In this document: positions 46,365 through 57,296 of the stretch, one piece after another
Layout of the letters: every line of letters starts with the position of its first letter
Numbering within the stretch: the stretch's first letter is position 1
Source of the DNA: Corynebacterium breve
Lineage (GTDB): Bacteria > Actinomycetota > Actinomycetes > Mycobacteriales > Mycobacteriaceae
Direction: 5' to 3'
Assembly: GCF_030252165.1 (NCBI RefSeq)
Contig: NZ_CP126969.1
Coordinates: forward strand, 1,674,001 to 1,738,000
DNA: 64,000 nucleotides
Translations under genes and position numbers: made by a program
The notes under the pieces: generated by a model
What the model was told of the DNA's origin: nothing
Seen by the model: the letters and a program-made list of their open reading frames with translations, nothing else
Database searches by the model: none

Positions 46365-46756
46365 TTATTGAACTTCTCTAGGAGATCTTCACGCCCAAAC
46401 ATCTGCGCAGCTTCCACGCCGGAAGGGTGGCCTGCATGGGGATCCGCGCCAGCTTCGAGGAGGAGATCGATGATTGCGTCTTCTTTCTTGAAGATCACAC
46501 CGCCCAGTGGGGTTTGCCCGCGACCGTTCGGTTGGTTCACCTCCGCGCCACGCTCGATGAGAGCCTTGACCAGCTCCGGCTGGCCACTGTAGGACGCCAG
46601 CATGACAAAGGTGTTGCCGTCCTGGTTGGTGAGGTTGACGTTCACACCCTGGTCAACGTATTCGACAAGCTGCATGTCGCCGGTGCGCGCGTAGTTGAAC
46701 AGGCGGGCTGCGAATTCCTGCACGTCCTGAGGGACGTCGTTTCCATTCTCACTCAT
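46361..46756 (-). CDS. Ankyrin-repeat protein
   Basis: This 131-residue soluble protein has about three ankyrin repeats: VNLTNQDGNTFVMLASYSGQ near residue 40, VNQPNGRGQTPLGGVIFKK near 73 and DPHAGHPSGVEAAQMFGRED near 105. Ankyrin repeats mediate protein binding; the partner is unknown. I chose ATG 46754-46756, because the longer frame overlaps holA. It lies between holA and the LysE gene on the same strand. Confidence 0.88.
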   Translation of the reverse strand: MSENGNDVPQDVQEFAARLFNYARTGDMQLVEYVDQGVNVNLTNQDGNTFVMLASYSGQPELVKALIERGAEVNQPNGRGQTPLGGVIFKKEDAIIDLLLEAGADPHAGHPSGVEAAQMFGREDLLEKFNK

Positions 46757-46769
46757 GTTCACGAATCTA

Positions 46770-47699
46770 TCACGCGAGCTTGGCGATCCGTCGGACTGCA
46801 TTCTCGATGGCAAAATCCGGATCGCCACCTTGACCTTTCACTTCTGCATCGAGGTCCGCGATGATGATCACGGCTTCGCTCACCGCATCGCCCGACCAAT
46901 TCCTCGCCACCTGCATCGTTTTCTTTGCGACGAACGGGTGCATCCCCAGCTGCTTTGCCAATTGATCCGGGTTGCCGCGGGTGCTGTAGAGCTTGGCAAT
47001 ATCGCCGACCTTGCTCGCAAGCGCTGCCGCGATCGCCACCGGGCTGATCCCCAGCTGCAAAGCGCGCCGCGTGGAACCCAGCGCGAAATTAAGGTTCCCG
47101 CGCACAGCAGCATCGGCGATATCGAAACCGGACACCTCTGCCACGCCCGTGTAATAGGCGCGCACGGAGCGCACCGTGATTTCGCCTTCGGTGTCTGCCA
47201 CTAGCTGCTCAACCGCGGCCGCTAGTTCACGCAGGTCAGAGCCCACCGATTCTTGCAGCGCGGAAATCACGTCGGGGGTCGGGCGCACGTTGTGGCTGCG
47301 GAACTCGTTGGTGATCCAGCGTGACAGTTCGTTGGTGTTCTTGATCGCGCCGGCCTCGTGCACCTCGCACGCCTTCTTAAACTTTGGCACCAGAGATTTG
47401 TTCCGCCCTCCTCCCGAGTGACAGACGATCAGCGTCATACCCGGCGCGGGATCGACCGCCGCGCGAAGCAGCAGCTCGGTCGGCTCCTTGCCCGCCGCCT
47501 CGGTGCCGGTGAACACCACCACGCGTTCCTCGGCGAAGAGCGAAGGGCTGGTGGCTTGCAATAATTCGCCCTCGGTCACCTCTCCCGCTTTGAAGCGCTG
47601 CACCTCAGCGCGAGGATCCACCTGGTCGATGATGGCTTTGGTCGCACGTTCCTGCAGAAACGTATCATCGCCGACAACAAGGTGAGCTGGATTTAACAT
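46770..47699 (-). CDS. holA: DNA polymerase III delta subunit
   Basis: This 309-residue clamp-loader subunit opens the beta ring. The opening LVVGDDTFLQERAT and the AAA+-like fold with LAAAVEQLVADTEGEITVRS near 170 fit actinobacterial HolA; like others it lacks a functional P-loop. Upstream comEC is the usual neighbour in this group. Confidence 0.93.
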   Translation of the reverse strand: MLNPAHLVVGDDTFLQERATKAIIDQVDPRAEVQRFKAGEVTEGELLQATSPSLFAEERVVVFTGTEAAGKEPTELLLRAAVDPAPGMTLIVCHSGGGRNKSLVPKFKKACEVHEAGAIKNTNELSRWITNEFRSHNVRPTPDVISALQESVGSDLRELAAAVEQLVADTEGEITVRSVRAYYTGVAEVSGFDIADAAVRGNLNFALGSTRRALQLGISPVAIAAALASKVGDIAKLYSTRGNPDQLAKQLGMHPFVAKKTMQVARNWSGDAVSEAVIIIADLDAEVKGQGGDPDFAIENAVRRIAKLA

Positions 47700-47713
47700 G
47701 CTGGTTAGTCTAC

Positions 47714-49351
47714 CTAGAACCGCCCGTCGGCTGCGTGTTGACTACCGTCCTCGTGCACACGCACTTCCCCGTCGCGGTGCGGAAAGAGCACCGGGATGCC
47801 CCCGGCTGTGCGGGTGCCACGTGGGGCGGGCCGGCCTTCGTCGTCAAGCACGACGATCAGTTCGGTTCCGGTCGGGATGGGCTCTATGTTTTCTTGCTTA
47901 TCGACGACGTACGTTGCCAACTGCCCGATATCCACCTCCGGTGCGCGCGGCGCGCTGAGCATGGGAAGTATGAGGGCTGCGAGGACGAACAACAGCGTGG
48001 TGCGGGGGCGGTGGTACATGAAACCGGCGAGTACCCACCCGTAACCAAGCAAGACCAACCACGGTGTGGCGGATGTGGTGGAGTTGGGTAGGGCTGCGAG
48101 GCCGTGTCCAATGGTGTGAATCCACCAGGTGAAGGGTTGGATTGCGAAAAAGAGGAGTTGCTCAAGCCCGCCGGGAAGCAATGTCAGCAGCACCGCGATG
48201 AGGCCGAGCACGGTCACGGGCGCGGTGGCAGGTGCAACCAGCACGTTGGCGGCGACGGATACTAGTGAGACTTCGCCGGTCATCAACGCGATGATCGGCA
48301 TGGTCATGAGGTCGGCGGCGATCGCCACCGCGAGTGCGCGGACGAGGATGTCCGGCCAGCGGGTGCGCGCCAGCCAGCGATACAGCATCGGATTGAGCGC
48401 GATTATCCCGACTGTCGCGGCCACTGAGAGAGCAAACCCGTAGTTGACCGCCATGTCGGAGTCGAAGAGGACAAGCGCGATCGTCGCTAAGCTGAGGGCG
48501 TGCATGGGCTGCACATTCGACGAAGCAAGCACTGCCACCAGTCCGACAAGACCCGTGACGGTGGCTCGCAGGACCGAAGGCTCCGCGCCCACCAAACCTG
48601 CGAAGACAAACACCGTGACACCAGCTGCAACGACTTGCGCACGAAGCCCCACGCCAACGGCGCGCGCGATCATCACGGAAGCGGTGGCGACGATTGCCAC
48701 GTTCGCCCCCGAGACCGCCGAGAGGTGCGAAAGCCCCGTGGCAATGTATGCATCCTGCTCCGCGTGGGATTGCAGCGAAGTATCGCCGAGCACCATGCCT
48801 GGGATGAGACCTTGGGAATGATCCGGGACGTGTGCCTCGACCGATATGGCTAACGACTCACGAACGTGGGCCGCGAAAGCCGCAAAACCTCGCGGCGGGT
48901 CCACCACGGAAACGTCCCCATTGAGCGTGAACCATCCGACCCCGGGCCGATCAGATTCCCGCAGACCACCTGCGACGACCACCCGTGCGCCCGGCACCAC
49001 CCCACTTTGCAATTCTTCGGCAAACACGGGAATCTCTGCGGGATACCCACCCGCTCTGACTTTCACCAACCACGTGCCGGATGCCAGCTCTTTCGGCTTG
49101 GCGACGACCGTGGCCACGAGGTCGTCGCCAAGCGAAAATGCCTGCGCAGCGCGGACCCGGGCCGAAGCGAGAAAAGCCGCAGCCGCAGAGAACGCGCTGC
49201 ACAGGATGAGCTGACCCCATTGTCTGGTGGCCGCGAAGACTATGCCAAGCACGCATGCACCAACCACGGCCACGCGAGGCACGCCGATTAGGACGCACAG
49301 CGTCACAAGCCACGTCATTGCGGCGGCAGGGACTAGTCGGAGTTCGCTCAC
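47714..49351 (-). CDS. comEC: ComEC/Rec2-family membrane channel (no metallo-hydrolase domain)
   Basis: This 545-residue membrane protein has an N-terminal soluble OB-like domain (about residues 75-150) and the competence domain with LIPGMVLGDTSLQSHAEQDA near 184, then GLSHLSAVSGANVAIV and about seven helices. The C-terminal metallo-beta-lactamase domain of full-length ComEC is missing: after the helices only about 80 residues remain. In competent bacteria ComEC carries single-stranded DNA across the membrane; whether this species is competent is unknown. comEA lies 7 kb away. Confidence 0.92.
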   Translation of the reverse strand: MSELRLVPAAAMTWLVTLCVLIGVPRVAVVGACVLGIVFAATRQWGQLILCSAFSAAAAFLASARVRAAQAFSLGDDLVATVVAKPKELASGTWLVKVRAGGYPAEIPVFAEELQSGVVPGARVVVAGGLRESDRPGVGWFTLNGDVSVVDPPRGFAAFAAHVRESLAISVEAHVPDHSQGLIPGMVLGDTSLQSHAEQDAYIATGLSHLSAVSGANVAIVATASVMIARAVGVGLRAQVVAAGVTVFVFAGLVGAEPSVLRATVTGLVGLVAVLASSNVQPMHALSLATIALVLFDSDMAVNYGFALSVAATVGIIALNPMLYRWLARTRWPDILVRALAVAIAADLMTMPIIALMTGEVSLVSVAANVLVAPATAPVTVLGLIAVLLTLLPGGLEQLLFFAIQPFTWWIHTIGHGLAALPNSTTSATPWLVLLGYGWVLAGFMYHRPRTTLLFVLAALILPMLSAPRAPEVDIGQLATYVVDKQENIEPIPTGTELIVVLDDEGRPAPRGTRTAGGIPVLFPHRDGEVRVHEDGSQHAADGRF

Positions 49352-49402
49352 TTCTGCAGGTTAAGTCACTCGGCCGAACGGGATTCCCCCTGCACAAATA
49401 GC

Positions 49403-49449
49403 TGTGGATAACTGCGCTGACGCGTCACCTAACCGGCGTGTTATCCACA
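49403..49449. promoter_or_regulatory. Two inverted perfect DnaA-box sequences
   Basis: TGTGGATAA at 49403-49411 and TTATCCACA at 49441-49449 are both exact matches to the DnaA-box consensus, facing each other across 29 bases. They lie between the divergent comEC and thiamine genes. DnaA binding, titration or control of comEC are possible. Confidence 0.5.
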
Positions 49450-49502
49450 AACCCAGAGGACTTCCCAATCCCCAACTTTCGTTGTGCTAGCTTCAAAGAC
49501 AG

Positions 49503-49586
49503 TGACACGGGGTGCACCTTGACAATCGAGGTGCTGAGATCACACCCGTCGAACCTGCTCTAGTTCGAACTAGCGAAGGGATCGTC
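49503..49586 (+). ncRNA. TPP riboswitch (THI element)
   Basis: Conserved thi-box elements occur in order: ACGGGGTGC (49507-49515), GTGCTGAGATCACACCCG (49531-49548), GAACCTGCTC (49551-49560) and the closing TAGCGAAGGGA (49571-49581). These form the P1 to P5 core of the thiamine pyrophosphate aptamer. The closing strand GAAGGGA is also the ribosome site of the thiD-tenA ATG at 49591, so ligand binding would directly hide it and block translation. Confidence 0.93.
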
Positions 49587-49590
49587 CTCG

Positions 49591-51114
49591 ATGACCTATA
49601 CTTTCATACCCAATTCCGGCGACAACCAAGGCGCAATTCCGCGCGTTTTGACCATTGCGGGCACCGACCCGACAGGCGGGGCCGGGATCCAAGCCGATAT
49701 CAAATCCATCACCGCAGCTGGCGGTTTCCCCTACAGTGTCGTTACCTCCTTGGTCGCGCAAAATACCCGCGGTGTCCAGGAAATCTTCACCCCGCCGATC
49801 GATTTTCTTCGCTCGCAGTTGCAGTCGGTGGCCAGCGATGTCGCCATCGACGCGGTAAAGATCGGCATGCTCGGTTCGGTCGAGATCGCCGAAGCGGTCA
49901 AGGAGTTCATCCAAGACATTCCGTGCCTCGTGGTGTTGGATCCGGTGATGGTCGCGTCGTCTGGCGATCGTCTGCTGCAGCGCGATGCTGAAGCGGCCGT
50001 ACTCGACCTTGCTCACAACGCGGACGTCGTCACCCCGAACCTGCCGGAACTAGCTGTTCTTGCGGGCTGCGACGTAGCCGCTACTATCGACGAAGCTCTT
50101 GACCAAGCCGCTGGACTCGCAAAGACACTTCAGGCGCACGTTTTGATGAAGGGCGGACATTTCACCGGCGATCACGCAGACAATGCGCTAGTCAGCCCTG
50201 ATGGAGCGGTGCATTCTGTACCAGTTCAGCGCATCGCCACCACAAATACCCATGGCACGGGATGCTCGTTGTCGTCGGCACTGGCAACGAGGCTCGCGGC
50301 AGGCCACAGTCCTGCTGACGCTGTCGAGTGGGCCTCGCGCTGGCTCCATGAGGCAATCAGCAACGCGGACGCCCTCAAAATCGGTACGAGCAACGGCCCC
50401 GTTGACCACTCTCACACCACTCGTCGCATGACCCGAGCGGCGAGCACTTGGGCCCCGTCTGCCTCCGCCCCAACCCAGCCCCGCCTGCACCCCGCGGGAC
50501 CATACACCCAGAAGATGTGGGACGACACCGCCGGTTATCTCACCGACATCCTTGCACTGCCGTTTATCCAGCAGCTCGGCGCGGGCACCCTACGCCACGA
50601 CGATTTCATCTTCTACCTGCAGCAAGATGCCCTGTACCTCGGCCAATACGCCAAGGCGCTGCGTAAACTCGGCGGCCAGTGGGCCATCGACGCCGACGGT
50701 GCCATCGCCGCGGAACGCGAGATGCAAGACACCTGGCTCGCCAACATTCCCGAAGAGCAGCAGCGGATGTCGCAGGTCACGCAAGGCTACACCGATTTTC
50801 TTCTTGCCTCGGTCTACGGCGACGCGCACGCTGTCGGCCAAGCGGCGGTGCTGCCCTGCTACTGGCTGTACCACGAAGTCGGCCTGCGCCTAGCCGAGGC
50901 GAACCACCCGGATCACCCGTACCACGATTGGCTGGCCACTTACGCCAGCGAGGAGTTCGAATCCTCCACGCGCAGTGCCATCGAGCGCGTCGAACAAGCC
51001 CTCGCTCAAAACCCCGAACACCTCGACGCCGCCATCAAGGCGTGCGATATCGCATCGCACTATGAAGTCGATTTCTTTGACCAGGCCGACCGGGCTTGGG
51101 TCGTCGACAAGTAA
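49591..51114 (+). CDS. thiD: Hydroxymethylpyrimidine kinase / TenA fusion
   Basis: This 507-residue bifunctional protein makes and salvages the pyrimidine half of thiamine. Residues 1-265 are ThiD (HMP/HMP-P kinase): IAGTDPTGGAGIQADIK near 19, VLDPVMVASSGDRLL near 111 and THGTGCSLSSALA near 214. After a Pro-rich linker (about 280-300), residues 300-507 are TenA (aminopyrimidine aminohydrolase), with the catalytic Cys in VLPCYWLYHEVG. It is the first gene behind the TPP riboswitch and is followed closely by thiE. Confidence 0.95.
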   Translation: MTYTFIPNSGDNQGAIPRVLTIAGTDPTGGAGIQADIKSITAAGGFPYSVVTSLVAQNTRGVQEIFTPPIDFLRSQLQSVASDVAIDAVKIGMLGSVEIAEAVKEFIQDIPCLVVLDPVMVASSGDRLLQRDAEAAVLDLAHNADVVTPNLPELAVLAGCDVAATIDEALDQAAGLAKTLQAHVLMKGGHFTGDHADNALVSPDGAVHSVPVQRIATTNTHGTGCSLSSALATRLAAGHSPADAVEWASRWLHEAISNADALKIGTSNGPVDHSHTTRRMTRAASTWAPSASAPTQPRLHPAGPYTQKMWDDTAGYLTDILALPFIQQLGAGTLRHDDFIFYLQQDALYLGQYAKALRKLGGQWAIDADGAIAAEREMQDTWLANIPEEQQRMSQVTQGYTDFLLASVYGDAHAVGQAAVLPCYWLYHEVGLRLAEANHPDHPYHDWLATYASEEFESSTRSAIERVEQALAQNPEHLDAAIKACDIASHYEVDFFDQADRAWVVDK

Positions 51115-51124
51115 AGGACAATCT

Positions 51125-51796
51125 ATGACCCAGCTTGATCTGCGCTGCTATTTCGTCACCGGCTCCCTAGGTGTCGCACCGGTTGCGCCTGCCGATTTCC
51201 CCGCCATCGCGCGTATTGCGGCCGAGGCGGCATCCGGTGGCGCAGGGGTTGTCCAAATCCGCAGCAAGCCGATTAGCGTCCGCGACCTCACCGAGCTGTC
51301 TATCCAGGTAGCCAACGCAGTTCAGGTAGCCAACCCTCTCACCCGAGTGCTTATCGACGATCGCGTCGACGTCGCCGCCGCGCTGATGGACACCCACCAT
51401 ATCCACGGCGTGCATATCGGCCAGGATGATCTTGATCCGCGGCTGGCGCGCAAAGTGCTGGGACCACAAGCGATCATTGGGTTGACCACCGGCACGTTGG
51501 AGCTCGTGCGCGGTGCCAACGAGCTGGCGGATTCCATTAACTACGTCGGTGCGGGCCCGTTTCGCCCCACCCCAACCAAGAACTCGGGCCGACCGCCGAT
51601 CGGGCTCGAAGGCTACCCAGCGCTTGTCCAGGCCAGTCGCGTCCCCGTTGTTGCCATCGGCGATGTCCACGCCGCCGACGCCGCCGACTTAGCAGCCACC
51701 GGCGTTGATGGCGTGGCCATCGTGCGGGAGTTCATGGCATCATCCGACCCGCGTGCGATGGCAGCTGGCATCGTTTCTGCATTCGACCGGAAGTAG
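51125..51796 (+). CDS. thiE: Thiamine-phosphate synthase
   Basis: This 223-residue TIM-barrel enzyme joins HMP pyrophosphate and the thiazole phosphate. Signatures are VVQIRSKPIS near residue 41, RVLIDDRVDVA near 74, VHIGQDDLD near 97, and YVGAGPFRPTPTKN near 140. ATG 51125 is preceded by AAAGGA and lies 10 bases after the thiD-tenA stop. The longer open frame is an overlap artefact. Confidence 0.96.
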   Translation: MTQLDLRCYFVTGSLGVAPVAPADFPAIARIAAEAASGGAGVVQIRSKPISVRDLTELSIQVANAVQVANPLTRVLIDDRVDVAAALMDTHHIHGVHIGQDDLDPRLARKVLGPQAIIGLTTGTLELVRGANELADSINYVGAGPFRPTPTKNSGRPPIGLEGYPALVQASRVPVVAIGDVHAADAADLAATGVDGVAIVREFMASSDPRAMAAGIVSAFDRK

Positions 51797-51802
51797 CCAC
51801 CT

Positions 51803-52989
51803 GTGAATAGTTTTCGTTTCGATCACGTCATCGTCGGCGCTGGAATCATCGGCCTATCCACCGCCTTTGAGCTGCTCACTCGCGACGTTCCGGCAGCGTC
51901 GATCGCAGTGATCGATCCGGCTCCGGTGAGTGGGGCAACACGTGCAGCTGGCGGCATGCTCGCACCCGTGGCGGAAATTCAGTACAAACAAGAGCCGCTC
52001 TATCCGCTGATGGTCGAGTCGGGAGCGCTTTTCCCCGAGATGCTCCGGCGCCTTTCGGGTTATACCTCGCAGGAGACGGGTTATCGTACGGAGTCAACGT
52101 TTGTGGTCGCCGCCGACCGCGCCGATGCCACTCATCTCATGGAGTTGACCGACCACCAGCACGACCACTCGTTGCACGTCCAGCGCCTTCCGCTACGCCA
52201 CGCGCGTGCCGCGGAGCCTGCGCTGAACCCGCAACTGGCAGGCGTTGTTCACATCCCAGGCGACCACCAGATCAACCCGAGCATGTATTCCGCTACGCTG
52301 CTTCAGGTTCTTCGGCAGACCGGCGTTTCGCTTATCGACGATACCGTTACCCACCTAGACTGCACCTTTGACGAGGAGGGCGCGGTGAGACACTGCCACC
52401 GAGTTGAGTCGGACTCAGCGTATTTCGAGGTGGGCGCAAGTGTCTACATGTGCAACGGGCTTGGCACCTCCAGCGTAACCGGTTGGTACCCCGCAAAGGA
52501 GCTGAGTCCGCTGAAATTGCGGCCAGTACGTGGTGACATGATTCGTCTGAGGGTGGCGGAAGGGCAAGAGCCACCCGTCGGGCGGGTGATACGCGCTTTT
52601 GTCGAGGATCGCCCCGTTTACATCATCCCCCGAACCGACTCAACCATCGCTATTGGCGCAACCAGTCGCGAGGACATGCGCACAGCCCCTGCGGTTGACG
52701 GCGTATTCGCGCTACTGCGCGATGCGATACGCATCGTCCCTGCGCTCGAAGAATGCGAGATCATCGAAATCACCACCGGCGATCGCCCTGGAACGCCGGA
52801 CGACCTCCCGTATCTTGGCCTCGCCGGCGACAATCTGGTGATTTCCACCGGATACTTCCGCCACGGCATTTTGCTCTCGGCGCTGGGAGCTCACGCAGGC
52901 GCTGACCTTGGCATCACGGGCAAAACAGACTTCCACATATCCGCGTGCGACCCCTACCGCCACTGCGACCAACGACGAAAGGATCTGCC

Positions 52990-52993
<4 letters not shown>
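51803..52993 (+). CDS. thiO: Glycine oxidase
   Basis: This 396-residue FAD enzyme of the DAO superfamily oxidises glycine to iminoglycine for the thiazole ring. The N-terminal VIVGAGIIGLSTAFELL binds FAD, and SGATRAAGGMLAPVAEI near residue 35 and the C-terminal GDRPGTPDDLPYLG are ThiO-like. The start is GTG 51803. Its stop overlaps the thiS start (ATGA). Confidence 0.93.
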
Positions 52994-55113
<2,120 letters not shown>

Positions 55114-55445
55114 AACTCACAGGGAACTCCAACTCACCATAATCTCACCCGATTTTCTCAGTTTATTCATCCCTCAAAACAGTCCAGTGTTTTCGGGCGA
55201 ATTGATTTCGCCATCTAATGTCGCACTTTCGTGGAGCGCTGTTAGTATGTAACTCAGCTGTTTCTCAGGTTCGTTTCCATGTACACCAAGCACTAAGGCT
55301 TTGGCTATGGAGAAATTAACACCCTCTTATGTGTCAACGTGCCGATTTACCAGCTCGCGTTGTTAGCCTGTTCTACACACGGCCCAACAGTAGATAACCA
55401 CTCGTTGAACCAGGAACAACCAGGAAAGACCAAGAAGGACTCGAA
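55114..55445. promoter_or_regulatory. AT-rich gap upstream of the Roadblock-like pair
   Basis: These 332 bases hold no gene that I can support. The region is richer in A and T than its neighbours. A -10-like TAGTATGT occurs near 55240, and AGAAGGA gives the ribosome site of the next gene. No obvious operator or terminator hairpin is seen. Confidence 0.4.
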
Positions 55446-55877
55446 ATGATCATGTCTCGCCAGAACAAGCTCAACGCACTTGCTCAGGGGATCATCGACA
55501 ACGTAGATGGTTGCCTTGGCGCTAGCGTCGTTGACCTGGAGACCGGGTTTGCACTCGCTGCCGCAGTTCACGACGACTCCCTCGAGCTTGATCTCGCAGC
55601 CGCCTATGCCACCGAGATGGTCAAGGCCAAGATGAAGGCGATCAAGGCCCTTGGCCTCGAGTCCGACCTCAACGACATCGTTCTCACATTTGAGGACCAG
55701 CTACACATCATCACTCCGATTACCTCCAAAAATTTCATCTACACGGTCTTCACGCCAGATGTCGATCCGGTTCAGGAGCTTCACGGAGTCATCGCGTACA
55801 ACCGCGCGCAGCCGCTTGGCACCCTCACCGCAGAAGAGCAGCCGCGACACGCCGCACCCCACCCCTGGGCCGCCTAA
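55446..55877 (+). CDS. Roadblock/LC7-like protein, copy 1
   Basis: This 143-residue soluble protein has the layout of the Roadblock/LC7 fold: an N-terminal helix (LNALAQGIIDNVDG), a beta-hairpin GASVVDLETGFALAAAV, a long central helix LAAAYATEMVKAKMKAIKAL, and strands DIVLTFEDQLHIITPI and FIYTVFTPDVDP. The C-terminal tail is unlike the second copy and rich in His and Pro. It is paralogous to the gene at 56072-56497. AAGGA precedes ATG 55446. No GTPase or kinase partner is nearby. The assignment rests on pattern, not on a search. Confidence 0.65.
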   Translation: MIMSRQNKLNALAQGIIDNVDGCLGASVVDLETGFALAAAVHDDSLELDLAAAYATEMVKAKMKAIKALGLESDLNDIVLTFEDQLHIITPITSKNFIYTVFTPDVDPVQELHGVIAYNRAQPLGTLTAEEQPRHAAPHPWAA

Positions 55878-55913
55878 ACATAGTCGAATTCGGTAGCCCG
55901 GAAGCAATCAGAT

Positions 55914-55953
55914 AGCGCCACCACCTCGAAAAAGAGGCGGTGGCGCTGTTCTA
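55914..55953 (+). terminator. Rho-independent terminator
   Basis: AGCGCCACCACCTC pairs with GAGGCGGTGGCGCT (14 bp, one mismatch) around a 6-base A-rich loop and is followed by a T-rich stretch. It separates the two Roadblock-like genes into separate transcripts. Confidence 0.88.
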
Positions 55954-56071
55954 TTTCTAAGCTTTCTCAAGAAACTCATACTTATCTCGTGTCACATCCG
56001 TTAACACCTGTCACTTGTTGTTAGCTTTAGGTCGTACTCCAAAGAACGCTTCCCCAACGTAGAAGGACACC

Positions 56072-56497
56072 ATGCTTCCACAGACCACTCTTGACAACAT
56101 CGCCCACCACATCACCACCGACGTAGACGGATGCCTCGGAGCGAGCATCGTCGACCGCGATACCGGCTTCGCTTTCTCCGCTACTCCGGCTGGCACCAAC
56201 ATCGACATCAACGTCGCCGCAGCCTTTTACGCCCAGGCAGTGAACGCGAAAGAGAAGACTCTCCGTGCACTGGGCGGAACCCGCGACCTCGATGACATGG
56301 TTGTCACCTTTGAGGATGAAATGCACATCATCACTGCCATCGACGCCAACAAATTCGTCTTCGCCGTCTTCCACCCTGACGTCGACCCAATCGCACAGCT
56401 TCACGCCACCATCGCGTATCACAGCGCTACTTCCCTGGGAACGATTCCAAACATCTTCCGCGCACGCCGCGCCGCCGCGGAACACTTTGCGGCCTAA
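56072..56497 (+). CDS. Roadblock/LC7-like protein, copy 2
   Basis: This 141-residue paralogue of the preceding gene shares the core DGCLGASIVDRDTGFAFSA near residue 18, the helix NVAAAFYAQAVNAKEKTLRAL and the strands DMVVTFEDEMHIITAI and FVFAVFHPDVDPIAQLH. The C-terminus is Arg/Ala-rich. AAGGA precedes the ATG. A terminator lies on both sides, so it has its own promoter. Roadblock proteins usually regulate small GTPases or bind sensor kinases, but no such partner is seen here. Confidence 0.65.
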   Translation: MLPQTTLDNIAHHITTDVDGCLGASIVDRDTGFAFSATPAGTNIDINVAAAFYAQAVNAKEKTLRALGGTRDLDDMVVTFEDEMHIITAIDANKFVFAVFHPDVDPIAQLHATIAYHSATSLGTIPNIFRARRAAAEHFAA

Positions 56498-56501
56498 TTG
56501 T

Positions 56502-56554
56502 CACGCGAAAGGGCGTCGTGGGTGAACTATGCACCTACGGCGCCCTTTCGCGTG
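56502..56554. terminator. Long inverted repeat between convergent genes
   Basis: CACGCGAAAGGGCG and CGCCCTTTCGCGTG form a perfect 14-bp outer stem. Inside it GTGGGTG and CACCTAC add a further near-perfect stem. It lies between the second Roadblock-like gene and comEA and probably ends transcription from both sides, although T-tracts are weak. Confidence 0.65.
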
Positions 56555-56562
56555 CCGTTCCC

Positions 56563-57228
56563 TTAAAGTGACACCTCACCCTTGATCGCCTCAAACTTGG
56601 CGGGACCGATGCCTTTCACATCCAGAAGCTGCTCGATCTCAGTGAAACCGCCAATCTGATCACGGTGGGCGATAATCGCAGCAGCTGTCGCATCCCCGAC
56701 CCCGTCAAGCTCCATCAGCTCCGCAGCGCCCGCGGAGTTCAACGAGATACTGCCCGCCTCCGCTTCCGCGTGCGGCGCGGGAAGCGGCGCAGCTTCCCCG
56801 ACTTCCGGCACGTAGATCTGCTGTCCATCCGCCAGCACTTGGGCAAGGTTCAATGACACAGTATCTGCGTCGCCTAGCACCACCGCTTGGTCTAGGGCAT
56901 CGGCAACCCGCTGCCCGCGCTGCAGAGTCACAAGCCCAGGATGTTCCACCCGCCCGACAACTGACACAACGATTTCCGCTGGCTCTTCGGACTCTGCGGG
57001 GTCGGTGGTCGTCGATAATGCACTAGCCCAGTCATGAGCCGAATCGATTGGCTCTGCAACGCGAGGCTGCCCCAGCCACCATGCGCCCAGCAACACCGCC
57101 AAGAGCCCAGCGCAGGCTAGGGCCACGCGAGGCTCGATTTTCCACCGTGGGGCGGGATACTCTACGCGCAGCAGGTCTTCCTCACCCGTCGGCCGAGTGA
57201 GTTCTTTCAGTCTGTCTACGGACCTCAT
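56563..57228 (-). CDS. comEA: ComEA-like DNA-binding protein
   Basis: This 221-residue protein has one membrane span (about residues 37-53, LACAGLLAVLLGAWWLG), an SLBB domain (VVSVVGRVEHPGLVTLQRGQ near 90) and C-terminal helix-hairpin-helix motifs (LNSAGAAELMELDGVGDATA near 160, FTEIEQLLDVKGIGPAKFEA near 195). It is predicted to hold DNA outside the membrane for uptake. ATG 57226-57228 follows AGGAGG closely. It lies separate from comEC (7 kb), unlike the Bacillus operon. Confidence 0.9.
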   Translation of the reverse strand: MRSVDRLKELTRPTGEEDLLRVEYPAPRWKIEPRVALACAGLLAVLLGAWWLGQPRVAEPIDSAHDWASALSTTTDPAESEEPAEIVVSVVGRVEHPGLVTLQRGQRVADALDQAVVLGDADTVSLNLAQVLADGQQIYVPEVGEAAPLPAPHAEAEAGSISLNSAGAAELMELDGVGDATAAAIIAHRDQIGGFTEIEQLLDVKGIGPAKFEAIKGEVSL

Positions 57229-57296
57229 GCCTCCTACGCTAGAAGCGCCCAGCGATATGCACGAGGCGTGCAAAATAAGCTGTGGAAAACCCGCCG

